A stretch of 64,000 nt of DNA from Pyrus communis. Its lineage: Eukaryota > Streptophyta > Magnoliopsida > Rosales > Rosaceae. The stretch is from assembly GCF_963583255.1 (NCBI RefSeq), contig NC_084811.1, positions 11,984,088 to 12,048,087 on the forward strand. The letters run 5' to 3'. Below are positions 46,798 to 58,146 of this stretch, one piece after another. A model generated the notes under the pieces. The model was not told the DNA's origin. It saw only the letters and a program-made list of their open reading frames with translations, and did not search any database. A program made the position numbers and the translations under genes. Positions within the stretch are counted from its first letter, which is position 1; each line of letters opens with the position of its first letter.

Positions 46798-48258
46798 ATG
46801 GCGTCCGGAGAGCCCCAGCTTCACTTTGTCATGTTTCCTTTCATGGCCCCAGGCCACATGATACCGATGATCGACATCGCCAGACTCTTGGCGCAAAGAG
46901 GCATCATCATCACCATCGTCACTACGCCGCACAATGCTGCGCGATTTCAAAACGTTGTGACTCGTGCTGTGCAGTCGGGGCTCCAAATGAGGGTAGCCCT
47001 ACTAGAATTTCCATGCGAAGAAGCGGGGTTTCCTGCTGGGTGTGAGAACATGGACCTGCTTCCTTCGTATGGATTGGCGGCGCAGTTCTATTTTGCAACG
47101 GGTCTGTTGCAACAGCCAGCAGAGAAGTTGTTTGAAGAGCTAACCCCCGAGCCAAGCTGCATATTCTCCGATACGTGTTTTCCGTGGACAGTGAAAATTG
47201 CCCACAAGTTTAACATTCCAAGGATATCTTTCTGTGGATTCAGCACATTTTGTCTCCTTTGCAGGAACAAAATTCAGGCGTCGAAAGTTCTTGAGAATTT
47301 AAGCTCTGAAACGGAGTACTTTGTTGTGCCTGACTTGCCTGATCGAATTGAGGCCACGAAAGCTCAGCTGCCAAGCGGGACTCCAAGTATGTCCGGGTTT
47401 TTTGACAAAATTGCTGCAGCTGAATTGGAAAGATTTGGGATAATCCAGAATACTTTCGAAGAGTTGGAGCCAGCATATATTGAAGCGTACAAGAAGACGG
47501 CAAAAGTCTGGTGCATTGGCCCAGCTTCACTGTGCAACAAAGATGACTTGGACAAGGTGCAGAGGGGTAACAAGGCCTCCATTGATGAACAGCACAGCTT
47601 GAAGTGGCTTGATTCTTGGGAACCGAGTTCTGTAGTTTATGCTTGCCTTGGAAGTTTATGCAATCTTGTGTGTGAACAATTGATAGAGCTTGGACTGGCC
47701 TTAGAGGCATCGAACAAACCGTTCATTTGGGTTGTAAGGGGATGCAGTCAATCAGAAGCGTTGGAAAAGTGGATTTTCGAGAGTGGATTCGAAGAAAGAA
47801 CGCAAGGAAGGAGCCTCTTTATTCGGGGATGGGCTCCGCAAACACTCATATTGTCACACCGTGCAGTTGGGGGGTTTTTAACGCATTGTGGATGGAACTC
47901 GACATTGGAAGGGATATGTGCCGGGCTGCCCTTGATCACATGGCCACTGTTTGGGGACCAGTTCCTTAATGAAAAACTAGTTGTGCAGGTTCTTAAAATT
48001 GCGGTGAGCGTTGGGGTGGAGTATCCCGTAAAGTGGGGAGAGGAAGAGAAGATTGGCGTGCTGGTGAAAAGGGAAAATGTAACAAAAGCGATAGAGGAGG
48101 TGATGGATGGAGAAGAAAGTGAAGGGAGAAGAGAGAGAGCCAGAGAGTTTGGAGAGATGGCAAAGAGGGCAGTAGAAGGAGGATCGTCTCACGTCAACGT
48201 TACACAGCTTATCCAAGATATCATGCAACGAGGTGGTAATGGCAGACATACAAACTAA
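46798..48258 (+). CDS. UDP-glycosyltransferase, UGT73 (73C-like), tandem copy 1
   Basis: Intronless, 486 residues. Transfers a sugar, probably glucose, from UDP-sugar to a small lipophilic acceptor in the cytosol. The start at 46798 (ACCATGG context) puts [12 protein letters not shown] at the N-terminus as in the family; an upstream in-frame ATG at 46762 adds 12 unconserved residues. Catalytic His20 (PGHMIPM) and the partner Asp125 (FSDTCFPW) are present. The 44-residue PSPG box runs at residues 345-388, from [10 protein letters not shown] through [10 protein letters not shown] to FGDQ. The final Gln is usual for UDP-glucose users. Acceptor preference cannot be told; related UGT73C enzymes act on triterpenes, cytokinins, brassinosteroids and flavonols. 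UGT-2 lies 2.8 kb downstream on the same strand. Confidence 0.95.
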   Translation: MASGEPQLHFVMFPFMAPGHMIPMIDIARLLAQRGIIITIVTTPHNAARFQNVVTRAVQSGLQMRVALLEFPCEEAGFPAGCENMDLLPSYGLAAQFYFATGLLQQPAEKLFEELTPEPSCIFSDTCFPWTVKIAHKFNIPRISFCGFSTFCLLCRNKIQASKVLENLSSETEYFVVPDLPDRIEATKAQLPSGTPSMSGFFDKIAAAELERFGIIQNTFEELEPAYIEAYKKTAKVWCIGPASLCNKDDLDKVQRGNKASIDEQHSLKWLDSWEPSSVVYACLGSLCNLVCEQLIELGLALEASNKPFIWVVRGCSQSEALEKWIFESGFEERTQGRSLFIRGWAPQTLILSHRAVGGFLTHCGWNSTLEGICAGLPLITWPLFGDQFLNEKLVVQVLKIAVSVGVEYPVKWGEEEKIGVLVKRENVTKAIEEVMDGEESEGRRERAREFGEMAKRAVEGGSSHVNVTQLIQDIMQRGGNGRHTN

Positions 48259-48805
48259 GGAGAGAAGAAGATAAGAGACTTGCTGCTCCATCTCAACTGA
48301 AAGAGCTTCTTGTCTCATGTACTGTAAACATGTCATTTGTTGCAAAATTAGTTTTCTTTTCTTTTTCTTTCTCTGCAGATTTATGCTTCAGAAACAATTA
48401 ATACACCTGCTTTCCTTACCTAAATTACCGTCACACACTCGACATCCTATACCCTCCACAAAATGTTTCAACAGGTATCTGTCGAAACGATATATAAGAT
48501 TTATCAAGCGCCTCCCGAAAGAATACAACGTTTCAGCGGCAGCCATAAAAGCTGTGCATATTTTCAGTACTCTCCGTCTAACGTAAGAGTACGTAAAAGA
48601 TAACTGGTGAAACTTTTTCAGCAGGTATCCACCGAAATACATTCACGTTTTTATAAAGACCTATCAGATATATTGAAAATGAAGAAAGAAAATAATATGA
48701 AGTCGTAACTCATTTGAACCTCCAAATAATCGATTTAAGGTTCCATTAGTAAAAAGTGAGTTTTTGATCAACCTGTTTGTGTCTACAGTGGTTAAGTTTT
48801 TTTAA
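48259..48805. other. UGT-1 3' flank
   Basis: 3' UTR and AT-rich spacer. The motif around TTTCANCAGGTAT(C/T)(C/T)ACCGAAA occurs twice (about 48468 and 48617). Confidence 0.5.
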
Positions 48806-49430
48806 GGAAGTTGGGGTTCCATCATAAAACTTATTGGCAGTATGAGTAGTACACAAATGACTTAGGCATATGCAATGTTCCCTCTTTTTCTGATGTGGAT
48901 TTCAAACTCTCAACATGCCACATCACATTTGGTGAATTTTTAGGCCAAACACGTGGACAACACAAATAGGATGACGTGGAGCATGTATTGCCGTTGGGCT
49001 TCATACATGGGATAACTTGCCCTGATACTAAGAAGAAAGTTGGGTTCCACCATAAAACTAATTGGCGATATGAGAAGTAGTCCAACTACTAATAAGCATA
49101 TGCAAAGGTCTTTGTTTCCCCGATACTCTCAACATGCCCCCGCAAGTGTTGTGAATTTTCAAGTCAAACTCGTGAAAACACACAAAATGGATGACGTGGA
49201 GTATACGTGGCCATTGAGCTTCACACGTGCGACAACCTGCTCTGACCATGAAGGAAGTTGGGGTTTCATCATAAAATCATTTGGCTATATATAGAATAGC
49301 CCAATTACTAATAAGCACATGCAAGATCTCACATCGGGAAAGGAAGGGATCTTGCATGTGCTTATAAGTGATAAGCTACTCTACATATTGTCAATTGACT
49401 TTATTGTAGAACCTCAACTTTCTTCACTAG
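48806..49430. repeat. Three tandem units of about 225 bp ending in a palindrome
   Basis: GAAGTTGGGGTTCCATCATAA-type starts recur at 48806, 49034 and 49253. Each is followed by ATTGGCNNTATNA, ATAAGCATATGCAA and, in the first two, AACTCTCAACATGCC and GGATGACGTGGAG. The third unit runs into an imperfect hairpin, with CACATGCAAGATC near 49317 facing GATCTTGCATGTG near 49350. No coding potential; probably a transposon remnant. Confidence 0.75.
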
Positions 49431-49584
49431 TATTTAAAAACCCATCCTTTAATCATATGTGTGGGCAAGTGAACTGGACGAGTTAAAGGCAGCATTTTGC
49501 ATATCATCGTTGTTTCCTTTTCATTGGTTTGTAGTGACCTACGTACTGGTCTCTTTCTTTCCAGTAAAGGCACTATATTTCATT

Positions 49585-49760
49585 CATTGTTCTAAAAATT
49601 CCCGTCTACCATAACCTAAGCCCCATCTAGGCGCTAGGCGGCTAGCATCACCGGGATTAATCCCTAGGCATTTGAAAATTAAGAATAGGCGCGTAGACTT
49701 ACTTAGGCACCTACTAATCCGTCCAGACCCGCCTAGGAACTTGCCTAGGTTGCGACTCTC
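49585..49760. mobile_element. hAT-like non-autonomous element, copy 6, truncated
   Basis: The left end CATTGTTCTAAAAATTCCCG is followed by ATCTAGGCGCTAGGCGGCTAG and CGCCTAGGAACTTGCCTAGG. No matching right end could be found, so it is a fragment. Confidence 0.6.
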
Positions 49761-51059
49761 ATTAAGACAAAAAATAGATAACTTTCATTTATCATTTTAT
49801 TCTTTTTAAGTAAATTGTAAGAGACTTGTTGAATACTTAAATGACCACACATTTCGTAAAGGGTTGATAGAAACCAAACCCAGTCTAGGGTTGAGTGTCA
49901 TTGCGTATGTAATGTATATTATGCTTTAGAATATTTCAAAGTCAATGATAGCAAATAACAAGACATCCATAAGATCCATCCGCTTCTTGCACATGATAGC
50001 AACTGACTTGGTCTTTCTTTCTTTTGATTATTACTTTGATGGAGAGAGGCATTTGGCTACTCAATTGCCTAATTGTTGGATCAAATTCTTTGTTCACAAA
50101 GCCAATCAAAATGAGTTTACCTACTCATTAATTTGTCTACACTATTGGTGATACGTACCCTATAAACATGGCCACGATGGTATTACTCACACACACGCAT
50201 GAGAGGCCTCTTTCTATATGGTACCCGATGAGCATCTTAAAATACAAAGCTTCCCATTATATCCAAGGGCTACTGCACCAAGAATCTATTTCATGTAAGT
50301 GCCTGTGTCCCATTCTAGCAGGTAAACCGTCATTTGACCCCTTGAACTATTATTATTCCAATTGAAATTGATCGCCTAAATTATTTTTTGGTAAATTAAC
50401 TCCTTGAACTATTTGAAATAAGTCAATTGACCTCTTATCGGTAGATTCCATCAACTATTTCGTCAAATTTAAAGGAAAATCAGTCTTTCCTTTATCAATT
50501 CTTACTTGTCAACTATAATCAACAATGTAATTATGATATGTGAAAACAAATAATGTGTAATGATAATGCGAGATGGCCCGCTCTGTACACGTTTGGTTTT
50601 TTAAGTTTTCTCATTATGTTATATATTTTTTAATTATTTGTATCCATGTGTCGAAATTTTATTGGTGGTTATAGCTAACAAGTAACAATTAATGATGAGA
50701 TGATTAATTTACCCTTGAATTTGACGGAATTGATTCCGTAATCTAATGGCAAGAGGTTAATTAATTGATTTTAAATGGTTCAAGGGATTAATTTATAAAT
50801 AAAAAAAATACATTAAAGGTCAATTTCAACTAGAATAATAATTCAGAAGCAAGTTATGCACGTAACTCCAGAAATGCCAAATAAGTTGCAGATAAAGGGA
50901 TGGGAGGACAGTGAAAGCTAAAGAATCTATAGTTGTCCACTAAACTTTAATCCAAGTCTCAGCCATTAAAATCTGATCGGATAAAACTCAGTAATGTTCT
51001 ATGTATTACTAGTCATCGACCTCGCCTTAATTCCCAGCATTGTTATTTGTTCAATTTCC
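49761..51059. other. Spacer upstream of UGT-2
   Basis: AT-rich, no gene seen. It includes the promoter of UGT-2, for which I see no clear TATA box. Confidence 0.5.
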
Positions 51060-52541
51060 ATGGATTCTCATAAAGAAAACCAGCAGATTCACTTTGTTTT
51101 GTTTCCTTTCATGGCTCAAGGCCACATGATCCCGATGATCGACATTGCTAGACTTTTGGCTCAGCAAGGCATCATTATCACCATAGTCACTACCCCTCGC
51201 AACGCAGCCCGTTATCAAACAGTTATTACTCGCGCCATCGATTCCGGGCTTCTTATCCGGTTAATTCAACTGAAATTCCCATCTGAAGAAGCTGGATTGC
51301 CAGAAGGTTGCGAGAACGTTGACATGCTGCCTTCATACGGCTTGGCAGTGACTTTCTTTGCTGCCACTGCCCTGCTTCAACCGCAAGTGGAGCAAGTGTT
51401 TGAAGAGATGACCCCCAAGCCAAATTGCATAATCTCTGACATGTGTCTTCCATGGACAATTCACATTGCTAGCAAGTTTCACATTCCAAGGCTATCTTTC
51501 GGCGGAACATGTTGCTTGGCTTTCTTGGTCATTCATAATTTGAACGTATCCAATATTCTTGAAAATGTAACTTCTGACTCGGAGTGCATTGTTCTGCCTG
51601 AGATGCCAGATCGAATTGTGATGACAAAAGCTCAGCTTCCAGCTGGGGCAGTGACACAAAACGTGAAAGAATATAATGATCGTATGGCAGCAGCTGAGAT
51701 GGCGTCATACGGGATGATCGTGAATAGTTTCGAGGAATTAGAACCAGCATATGTTAAAGCATACAAGAAGGCAAGAAAGGATAAAGTCTGGTGCATTGGC
51801 CCCGTTTCGCTGTGCAACAAAGATGACTTGGATAAGGCACAAAGAGGTAACAAGGCTGCAATTGATGCACATCACTGCTCGGATTGGCTTGATTGTCGTG
51901 AATCAGGTTCTGTAGTTTATGCTTGCCTCGGAAGTTTGTGTAACCTTGTGTCTGAACAACTGATGGAACTTGGGTTGGGGTTAGAGGCATCGAATAAGCC
52001 CTTCATTTGGGTTGTAAGGGGCTGCAGCCAAACAGAGGAATTGAAGACATGGATTACAGAAAGCGGATTTGAGGAGAGGACCAAAGACAGGAGCCTGTTG
52101 ATTTGGGGTTGGGCTCCGCAAACGCTCATATTGTCACACCCTGCCATTGGAGGGTTATTAACACACTGTGGATGGAATTCAGCATTGGAAGGGATATGCG
52201 CCGGCCTGCCCTTGATCACATGGCCACTTTTCGGAGATCAGTTTCTCAATGAGAAACTTGTTGAACAGATTCTGAAAATTGCAGTGAGAGTAGGGATTGA
52301 AAATCCAATGAAGTGGGGAGAGGAGGAGAAGATTGGGGTGTTGGTGAAAAAGGAAAATGTGAAGGTGGCCGTAGAGAAGTTGATGGACGGAGAAGAAAGC
52401 GAAGCGAGAAGAGAGAGAGCCAGAGAGTTGGGAGAGATGGCAAGGAGAGCAGTAGAGGAAGGGGGATCTTCTCACCTGAACATTACGCTGCTAATCCAAG
52501 ATATCATGCAACAAGGAAATAATGGCAGAGAGACAAACTAA
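51060..52541 (+). CDS. UDP-glycosyltransferase, UGT73 (73C-like), tandem copy 2
   Basis: Intronless, 493 residues, closely similar to UGT-1 over its whole length. The start at 51060 ([18 protein letters not shown]) matches the family; an upstream in-frame ATG at 50994 would add a hydrophobic 22-residue stretch not expected in a cytosolic UGT. Catalytic His22 lies in AQGHMIPM, with Asp in [12 protein letters not shown] box residues 351-394: [32 protein letters not shown]. One difference from UGT-1 in the box is Ala for Thr after WNS. Acceptor-binding loops in the N-terminal half differ more (for example [13 protein letters not shown] against [12 protein letters not shown]), so the two copies may differ in substrate. 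Confidence 0.95.
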   Translation: MDSHKENQQIHFVLFPFMAQGHMIPMIDIARLLAQQGIIITIVTTPRNAARYQTVITRAIDSGLLIRLIQLKFPSEEAGLPEGCENVDMLPSYGLAVTFFAATALLQPQVEQVFEEMTPKPNCIISDMCLPWTIHIASKFHIPRLSFGGTCCLAFLVIHNLNVSNILENVTSDSECIVLPEMPDRIVMTKAQLPAGAVTQNVKEYNDRMAAAEMASYGMIVNSFEELEPAYVKAYKKARKDKVWCIGPVSLCNKDDLDKAQRGNKAAIDAHHCSDWLDCRESGSVVYACLGSLCNLVSEQLMELGLGLEASNKPFIWVVRGCSQTEELKTWITESGFEERTKDRSLLIWGWAPQTLILSHPAIGGLLTHCGWNSALEGICAGLPLITWPLFGDQFLNEKLVEQILKIAVRVGIENPMKWGEEEKIGVLVKKENVKVAVEKLMDGEESEARRERARELGEMARRAVEEGGSSHLNITLLIQDIMQQGNNGRETN

Positions 52542-52841
52542 GAAGAGAGATATTAGGATTATGTGTATTGTATTAGGATATTAGGGTTATACGCATGCTG
52601 GAAGCTTAAGATATTAAGATTATACTTCAATACGCATGTTGGGCCCTTTAAAAATAAAAAATAAAAAAAATTATTATTAGTAAGGGGAAAGGGGGGAGGG
52701 GGGGGGGTGTGGTTCAAAATTATTATAATTAAGGATAGGGGGGAGTTTCCAACCTAGGAAGTATGGCTAGAAACCCAACACCCTATTCACTTGGATATTA
52801 GACCACATGTTGTTGTATCATATTAGGATTATAGATTGTTA
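52542..52841. other. UGT-2 3' flank
   Basis: The 3' UTR contains three ATTAGGATTATA-like words. A G-run (52682-52712) follows. No gene. Confidence 0.5.
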
Positions 52842-52963
52842 CTAGCAATCGTGCCTGCGCGTTGCTGCGGGATTGAAAATAATATGTACAACATATTTAC
52901 AATCCTATTTACACATAATATCCTAATCAGCAATTAATTGAAATGAATAATTAGTGACTTACT

Positions 52964-53155
52964 CAATAAGGTCCGAGTACTTTTCACTTAGCCAAGAGTA
53001 ATGGCCTGCATGAGGAAAGCTGAATATGGTGACATCAAATTTCTTCCATTGGAGACGGGATGGATGTCCATCTAATGTGCATCAACTTCATGCAACACCA
53101 AGAACTCCATCCTCGTTTGCTCTTCTAAATATGACCAACTGCTCCAATGTTTTGC
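52964..53155 (-). pseudogene. Captured fragment: BMT5-like / DUF2431 (rRNA uridine methyltransferase-like) domain
   Basis: Minus-strand exon-like piece. One frame gives VLHEVDAH then a stop. Another gives WKKFDVTIFSFPHAGHYSWL and ends at a GTAAGT donor. The FD.IIFNFPHAG core with a preceding VLHEVDA strand is characteristic of plant DUF2431/BMT5-like proteins. Stop plus frame change make it non-functional. Confidence 0.6.
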
Positions 53156-53539
53156 CTACAAAGAACATAGAACATCAAATCGATTAATCTTGGACCACAT
53201 TAAACAAATTTAAACAACCCCAAAATTTAATTTGTAGCCCAAAAAACCAGAGGATCAGTAATCGTGACATTTGATGAGTACATATATGAAAAATGTACTT
53301 GAAGATTGAAACTTTCATCAAATAAATCACAAAAAAAAAAAAAAAAAAAAAAGCAGAAAATTAGATAAACCCAAAATTATAAATTGTATAAAATTAGATC
53401 ATTCATTTCAGTCATGCGTAAATACACCATCACACATAACAAATTTGCCTATATGACGGTGATGCACAATGTAAATGTTTAGATTCAAACCACACACAAA
53501 GCACTTGTAGCTCCCAAGTATACATGTATTACATTCTGA

Positions 53540-53852
53540 TGTTTGCTTGTTGACTTTGCTCCTGCAGTCATGACTAATGTGATCTCCTTCAATGGTGCAT
53601 GAGCTTTTTCCTCCAAAGTTGCTTCCTTAAACATCCCTCTTTCCTTAAAAAAAAAAACCCAAAATATATCATATTAAGCATCAGCACTATTAATACTTAA
53701 TAAAGAAATTGGTCGCAACAGGTTTCACATACATCAGTTCTAAACCTAAAAGGCTTCAGATTTGTAGGCTTTGGTTGCCTATACTTCTCCCCATGAGCAT
53801 TGCTGGCAATAGATGTGGAGTTTTCTTTCCGAATCTTATCTGCTTGATTGAC
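53540..53852 (-). pseudogene. Captured fragment: TPX2-like microtubule-associated protein, two exons
   Basis: Exon 53852-53733 (exactly 40 codons, ends GAT then GTATGTG) gives HGEKYRQPKPTNLKPFRFRTD. The next exon, from 53643 downward, starts ERGMFKEATLEEK and continues HAPLKEITLV. A basic Pro-rich stretch, then PF(K/R)LRT(D/E)ERG with KEA, is the TPX2-family signature. Only these two exons are seen. No intact gene. Confidence 0.55.
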
Positions 53853-54540
53853 CTGCATCATTGTTTAAGCGTTAACAGGCATAAAAAACCGTGGAGAAAT
53901 GAACAAACATAAACACTATATAGATACGTTATTCTCGTATACTTTGTAGCGTTCTTCAAGGCCTGGAATTATACAACTATTTTTTCCACTAATAGCTCTT
54001 ATTTACATCTTTACTGGATTTGCATCACTTCTTTTATATTAATAAAATTAGAGGATTGCACATGCTTCTTTTTGGACGCCAAAACATTTTTTTCAATTAT
54101 TCTAGCTCCTTGTGGTTGAATGGGATTCTAAGCTTCAGACTTCGACAACGGAGAGTTTCGAAAAACCTCAGAGTCAGCACCAATGAGCTTAAACACAACA
54201 GATGAGAGCTAATGAGATAGAGCTAAGCTACTTCACGACTTCCATAAGTCCACGTCTCCACCCAAGCCTAGACATCCCAACATTGCCCAGATAGGTGTCC
54301 CATCTTGACCTACAAGATTTACAGAGAATTGCAAAATTGGAAGAGGTTTAAGCATGAACAGATTGTAAAATGCAAAACTTTACAGCAGCAAATTGGGTTG
54401 CAAGCGAGCACTAACCATCATGAATAAAAAGTGGGTACACAAAATTGGCAAGAGACATACTTGTTTCCTGAAACGCAGGTATGAGTGACGGCGATCAATC
54501 TCTCCATTTTTTACACAATTAAACTTGAACCTGTGCATAA

Positions 54541-55277
54541 CCAAGGTTTGGAATCCTACTGAAATCAGGAATAGGCCATTGTTAGTTGCAGTTCCTCAAA
54601 CTCCTGAAAGAAACAACAAAAACACAAACATATTCAATCTTGACATGATTCGTCATGTTAAATATTAAGAGCTACTTCTCGATTGTCATTCCAAACAACC
54701 AGCACCATCACCTAATGTGATATAACATCAGATAGAAACAGGAGATGTGCCCTGCAGTGGTTGGAAATATGTGTTTCCCAACAAAAACTATGATTCCCTC
54801 TATTGTTGCTATGATTAATCACAAATCTTTTGGATTTACACCTCCGTAGTTGGAGTTTTAAATCTGATGTATGAATAAATAGAGATTGTAGTCCTTAGAT
54901 CACACAATTTTACCTTTAAACTTACTAAAAGACATAGAATCAGAAGCAGCACTTACAACTTGAACAGTTTAGACATGTTGCTATACGAATCTGGAATTGT
55001 AGTCCCACCAAAGTTGTTGTTGTCAACTTGACTGCAAAACAAATAAGATTATAGGGCTAGGAAACTTGATACGGATTGCATCCCTCAAATTATGTTGTAG
55101 AAAAAGGAAAGTCTAGAGAATTGTTGCCAAGAGTACGAAAATTTAAGAAAGGAAAGGATGAAAACATAATTAAGGCACAAATTTATGTTCCGAAGTAAGA
55201 AAACATACAATATTAATAAGCTTGGCAACTCCGAGAACTCTGGCGGAAGATACCCAGATAAGTTGTTGTCAAGATGA
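54541..55277 (-). pseudogene. Captured fragment: LRR receptor kinase (LRR-VIII-1-like) exons, broken
   Basis: Minus-strand LRR exons with splice borders: 55277-55209 (HLDNNLSGYLPPEFSELPSL), 55031-54957 (VDNNNFGGTTIPDSYSN, then MSKLFK) and about 54600-54541 (SLRNCN, stop, then PIPDFSRIPNLG). The order and wording match the extracellular LRRs of LRR-VIII-1 receptor-like kinases. The in-frame TAA in the third exon, and the absence of transmembrane and kinase parts, show a decayed fragment. Confidence 0.7.
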
Positions 55278-55441
55278 CTGCAAAAAGGTATTGGTCTATA
55301 ATGTCATTTGTTTTCTTTTCAGTGGACATCTGATTAAATTAAAGAGTTTTTCTTCTTTTTTCACTTCACGTAGAATATAGGGGTTGATCTATGACATCTA
55401 CCAACTGATAACATATGCATGCTCTAACCCAAGAATAAAAT

Positions 55442-55545
55442 AAGAACATACAGTGTTGTGAGCTGCAGAGCCACCATACTGCTGCGCAAGAGCATCTCCA
55501 TGCTCTGGTACATATCTATTTGAGCTGCAGCAACGGTGCTATCAG
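55442..55545 (-). pseudogene. Captured exon-like fragment, unidentified
   Basis: The minus frame reads PDSTVAAAQIDMYQSMEMLL, then RSSMVALQLTTL, next to a TATG donor-like end. It looks like a real exon by composition, but I do not recognise the family. Confidence 0.35.
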
Positions 55546-56283
55546 GATTACACAACAATATTTATTTGAATATTAGAAAGAAATCAAACAAACAAAAGAG
55601 GAGAAATATTTGACGACCAAACAATCGTCAATTTCTTCAGCCATTAAATAAACCTTCTTCGACTGTTTAAGTTCACAATCAAAAAAACAAACCCTTCATA
55701 GAGTTTTAGGCAACAAAAATCAAGAGGAAACCAATTAAAAAATATTGGAGATTTTTAAGAACCAAAAACTCTGCAATCAAACAAAATATATTCCACAAAA
55801 AGAGTTTAGAGAGAAAAAAAGGAAGAGAGTGAAGAGGCTTACCATCCTTCAAGGCAACCAGAACTTTCAGATAAAATCACACCAAAAAATCCCACAAATT
55901 TAACGAAAATTTGAGCACAACCCAGAAATTTAAATTAAAAAAATCTACGAATGGATTTTCAACTTTCTCCTTGTGGGAGTTAAAGAACGTCAGCTATCTC
56001 AATCTCAATGTCCTCATCTTCTTCTACAGGCGTGAAGATTTTGAGGATTTCAAAATACCAATCTTGGGACCATTTCCTAAAAAATATGAATTCATAAGCT
56101 AAAAAGTCTCAAAACTTTCCAAAAACTTCTTCAAAAATCATTTTTCGAAAACATAGTAGCACCTGACCATCGTCTTCCTCGATGAAACATTAAGAGGGAA
56201 AAAGCGACGTAGCTTTGAAGCTCAGTTGCTGAAGAATCTGTTCTTCCTCCCCAACTCCTCCATAACTGCTAGAAGAGAAATTT

Positions 56284-56332
<49 letters not shown>
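56284..56332. repeat. (A)n(TA)n microsatellite
   Basis: An A-run, then TA repeats, at the likely right limit of the Helitron and abutting a minus-strand SINE fragment. Confidence 0.95.
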
Positions 56333-56334
<2 letters not shown>

Positions 56335-56410
56335 GTTGTTTAAATTTGCCTTTGGCGGAAATCGAACCTAAGATATCTCATTTACAAGTAAAAAATAATA
56401 TCATTAACTG
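56333..56410 (-). mobile_element. tRNA-derived SINE, truncated copy
   Basis: Reversed, it contains box-B-like GGTTCGATTTCCGCC (56354-56368) preceded by ACTTGTAAATGAGATATCTTA and followed by AAAGGCAAATTTAAAC, as in the copy at 56621-56775. Confidence 0.65.
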
Positions 56411-56620
56411 GCAAAATATTATTGTATAAAACAAAAACAAACACTACTAGAATGTGCTTGAAAATCGAATGGAACAGTACCTTTTATCCATGCCATAACG
56501 AAAGAGATTCTGGTCACTTGGAGAATTTCTTCAGTAATTAATACAAGTCATATGGCATATTATTTTCGCAATTCCTCATGTTACTTGTATCCACGTACGG
56601 AAGCAAATATGGCATTTGAT

Positions 56621-56775
56621 GTCACTTAGTACTACGGTCTAGTGGTATTCCTCTTCACTTGTAAGTGAAAGGTCTTAGGTTCAATTTTCGCCAAAAGCGA
56701 ATTTAAACCACATTATTAATATTTCATTGTAAGGTTAAGCCCACTCCCTTCTCCTTAGTGTAGATAATATTGTTT
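56621..56775 (+). mobile_element. tRNA-derived SINE, copy 1
   Basis: A box-A-like stretch ACGGTCTAGTGGTATTC (56634-56650) and box-B-like GGTTCAATTTTCGCC (56678-56692) have the spacing of an RNA polymerase III internal promoter. The body resembles a tRNA head followed by CCCACTCCCTTCTCCTTAGTG and a T-rich tail. Confidence 0.7.
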
Positions 56776-57982
56776 TTTTGAGATAATATTTTTTTTTTTC
56801 AAAAAAACAAAAGATATGGCAGTTGATGTCTTCCCTAATGTTGGTCATTTTTATGATCAACCTTATATTTGCTTTAATAATCTTAGATTGAATATTGACA
56901 TGTACATGACTACATGTATGTGGATCTTCTTTGTAATTTATTTTGGGTCTTTAAACAAGAACGGAACAGAAGTGTTGTTTGGCGTAAAAACGTACAAGAA
57001 GTCTATTAGGTTGTGTGAAGGGTTTAGGCAGACTTTGGAGTAGGTGCTGAGTTTTGCGTCTCAAGGTTAGGATGATGCAAAAGTTAGGTTTGTGTTACTT
57101 ATTTCGTTTGTTTTTGTATTTGAGTCTGGATTTGACTTCTGGTTGGATTCCTTATTTGGTGAAAAGATTTTGTTAATTACCTATTGATTAGTTACTTTCT
57201 ATTAGGATTTCTATGTAAACCTAAGTCTTATGCTCTATAAAAAGGACCTTAAGGTTAGTTTATTTTGTGTGGCTTATTCGTGTGGCAATTTGATGAGAGT
57301 CAATTTGTGAATTTGTGAGAATCTTCTTCGTTTGTTTTCGGATTCTCTACTCGTTTGTTTTAGGGTTTGTAATTTGTGCGATTTAGGTTGTGAGAGTTCA
57401 AACACTTTTTTGTAATCTTCGTTTGTTTAGTTACTCGCCATAATTAGCCTATGAACGTACGCTTTACGCCAAATCACATTAAATCTTTTGTGTTCTTATT
57501 TTGAGATTGTTGTTTTTTCAATTTTTCTTACAACGTTGATATTTGGTACTTTATAAGAATTCGCTTCCGTTTGCGAAGATGAGGCAGCAGAGTCTCTGGT
57601 AGCACCATGGAGATCAGGGCTGACGACGGAGAGATGAATCGGCAATTGAGAGGAGTGAGGAGGTACAAATGACATTGCAGAGTAAGCAAAAAGAAAGATT
57701 TTCACACTCTAATTTTCTCTAGCCGCACTATTCTACTTGATCAATCCTTGATTCTCTTATAGATTTTAGTTTTTTTTTTTTTTTTTTTTTAAATCAAATA
57801 TAGTTTTAAATTTTTATTTTATGTGCAACTCCGAAATTGAAATTCCTCTTGAGGTTAAATTGTGAATTGTTGTTCAAAATAATAATAATAATAATTGTGA
57901 ATTTGAAGTCATCGAATAAAAGGCTGTGCAACAGTCTGTAACACTTTTTGACGAATTTCTCAAAACTGAGATTAATCTTTTG
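56776..57982. other. Spacer with a possible degenerate LTR-like segment
   Basis: No gene. At 57170-57490 a TATA-like CTCTATAAAAAGGACC (57232-57247) precedes T/G-rich sequence with repeated CTTCGTTTGTTT words, as in some plant solo LTRs. I could not find paired ends. A small open frame at 56816-57043 has no family features. Confidence 0.35.
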
Positions 57983-58146
57983 TGATCACTTACTGCGGTC
58001 TAGTAGTATTCTTCTTCACTAGTAAGTAAGAGTTAAAGGTTTGATTTTTGCCAAATGCAACTTTGAAACACACTATTATCGCTAGTCCAATGTAAGGTTT
58101 AGCGCACTCCCCCACTCCCTTAGTGCAGATATAATCGTTTGTTAAA
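57983..58146 (+). mobile_element. tRNA-derived SINE, copy 2
   Basis: Same layout as copy 1: CTGCGGTCTAGTAGTATTC, then GGTTTGATTTTTGCC (58038-58052), then CGCACTCCCCCACTCCCTTAG. It is more diverged in the B box. Confidence 0.7.

Larger units (their letters stand above)
52842..56280 (-). mobile_element. Probable Helitron carrying fragments of several genes
   Basis: Read on the minus strand, the left border ends CACGATTGCTAG followed by T (CTAG at 52842-52845). About 10 bases inside lies a GC-rich hairpin CCCGC..GCAGG (52854-52871). A hairpin about 10-12 nt before CTRR, with insertion before T, is the 3' signature of Helitrons. The interior has minus-strand exon-like fragments of at least three unrelated genes, all decayed. 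The 5' end (TC after A) was not located, so the right limit near 56280 is a guess. Confidence 0.6.

Noticed and set aside
56634..56692. Possible true tRNA gene
   Set aside because: Box A and B spacing is tRNA-like, but the acceptor stem cannot be formed and the unit is repeated with a T-rich tail, so SINE is the better call.
56816..57043. 75-codon plus open frame after SINE copy 1
   Set aside because: No conserved motif and no neighbouring exon-like sequence.
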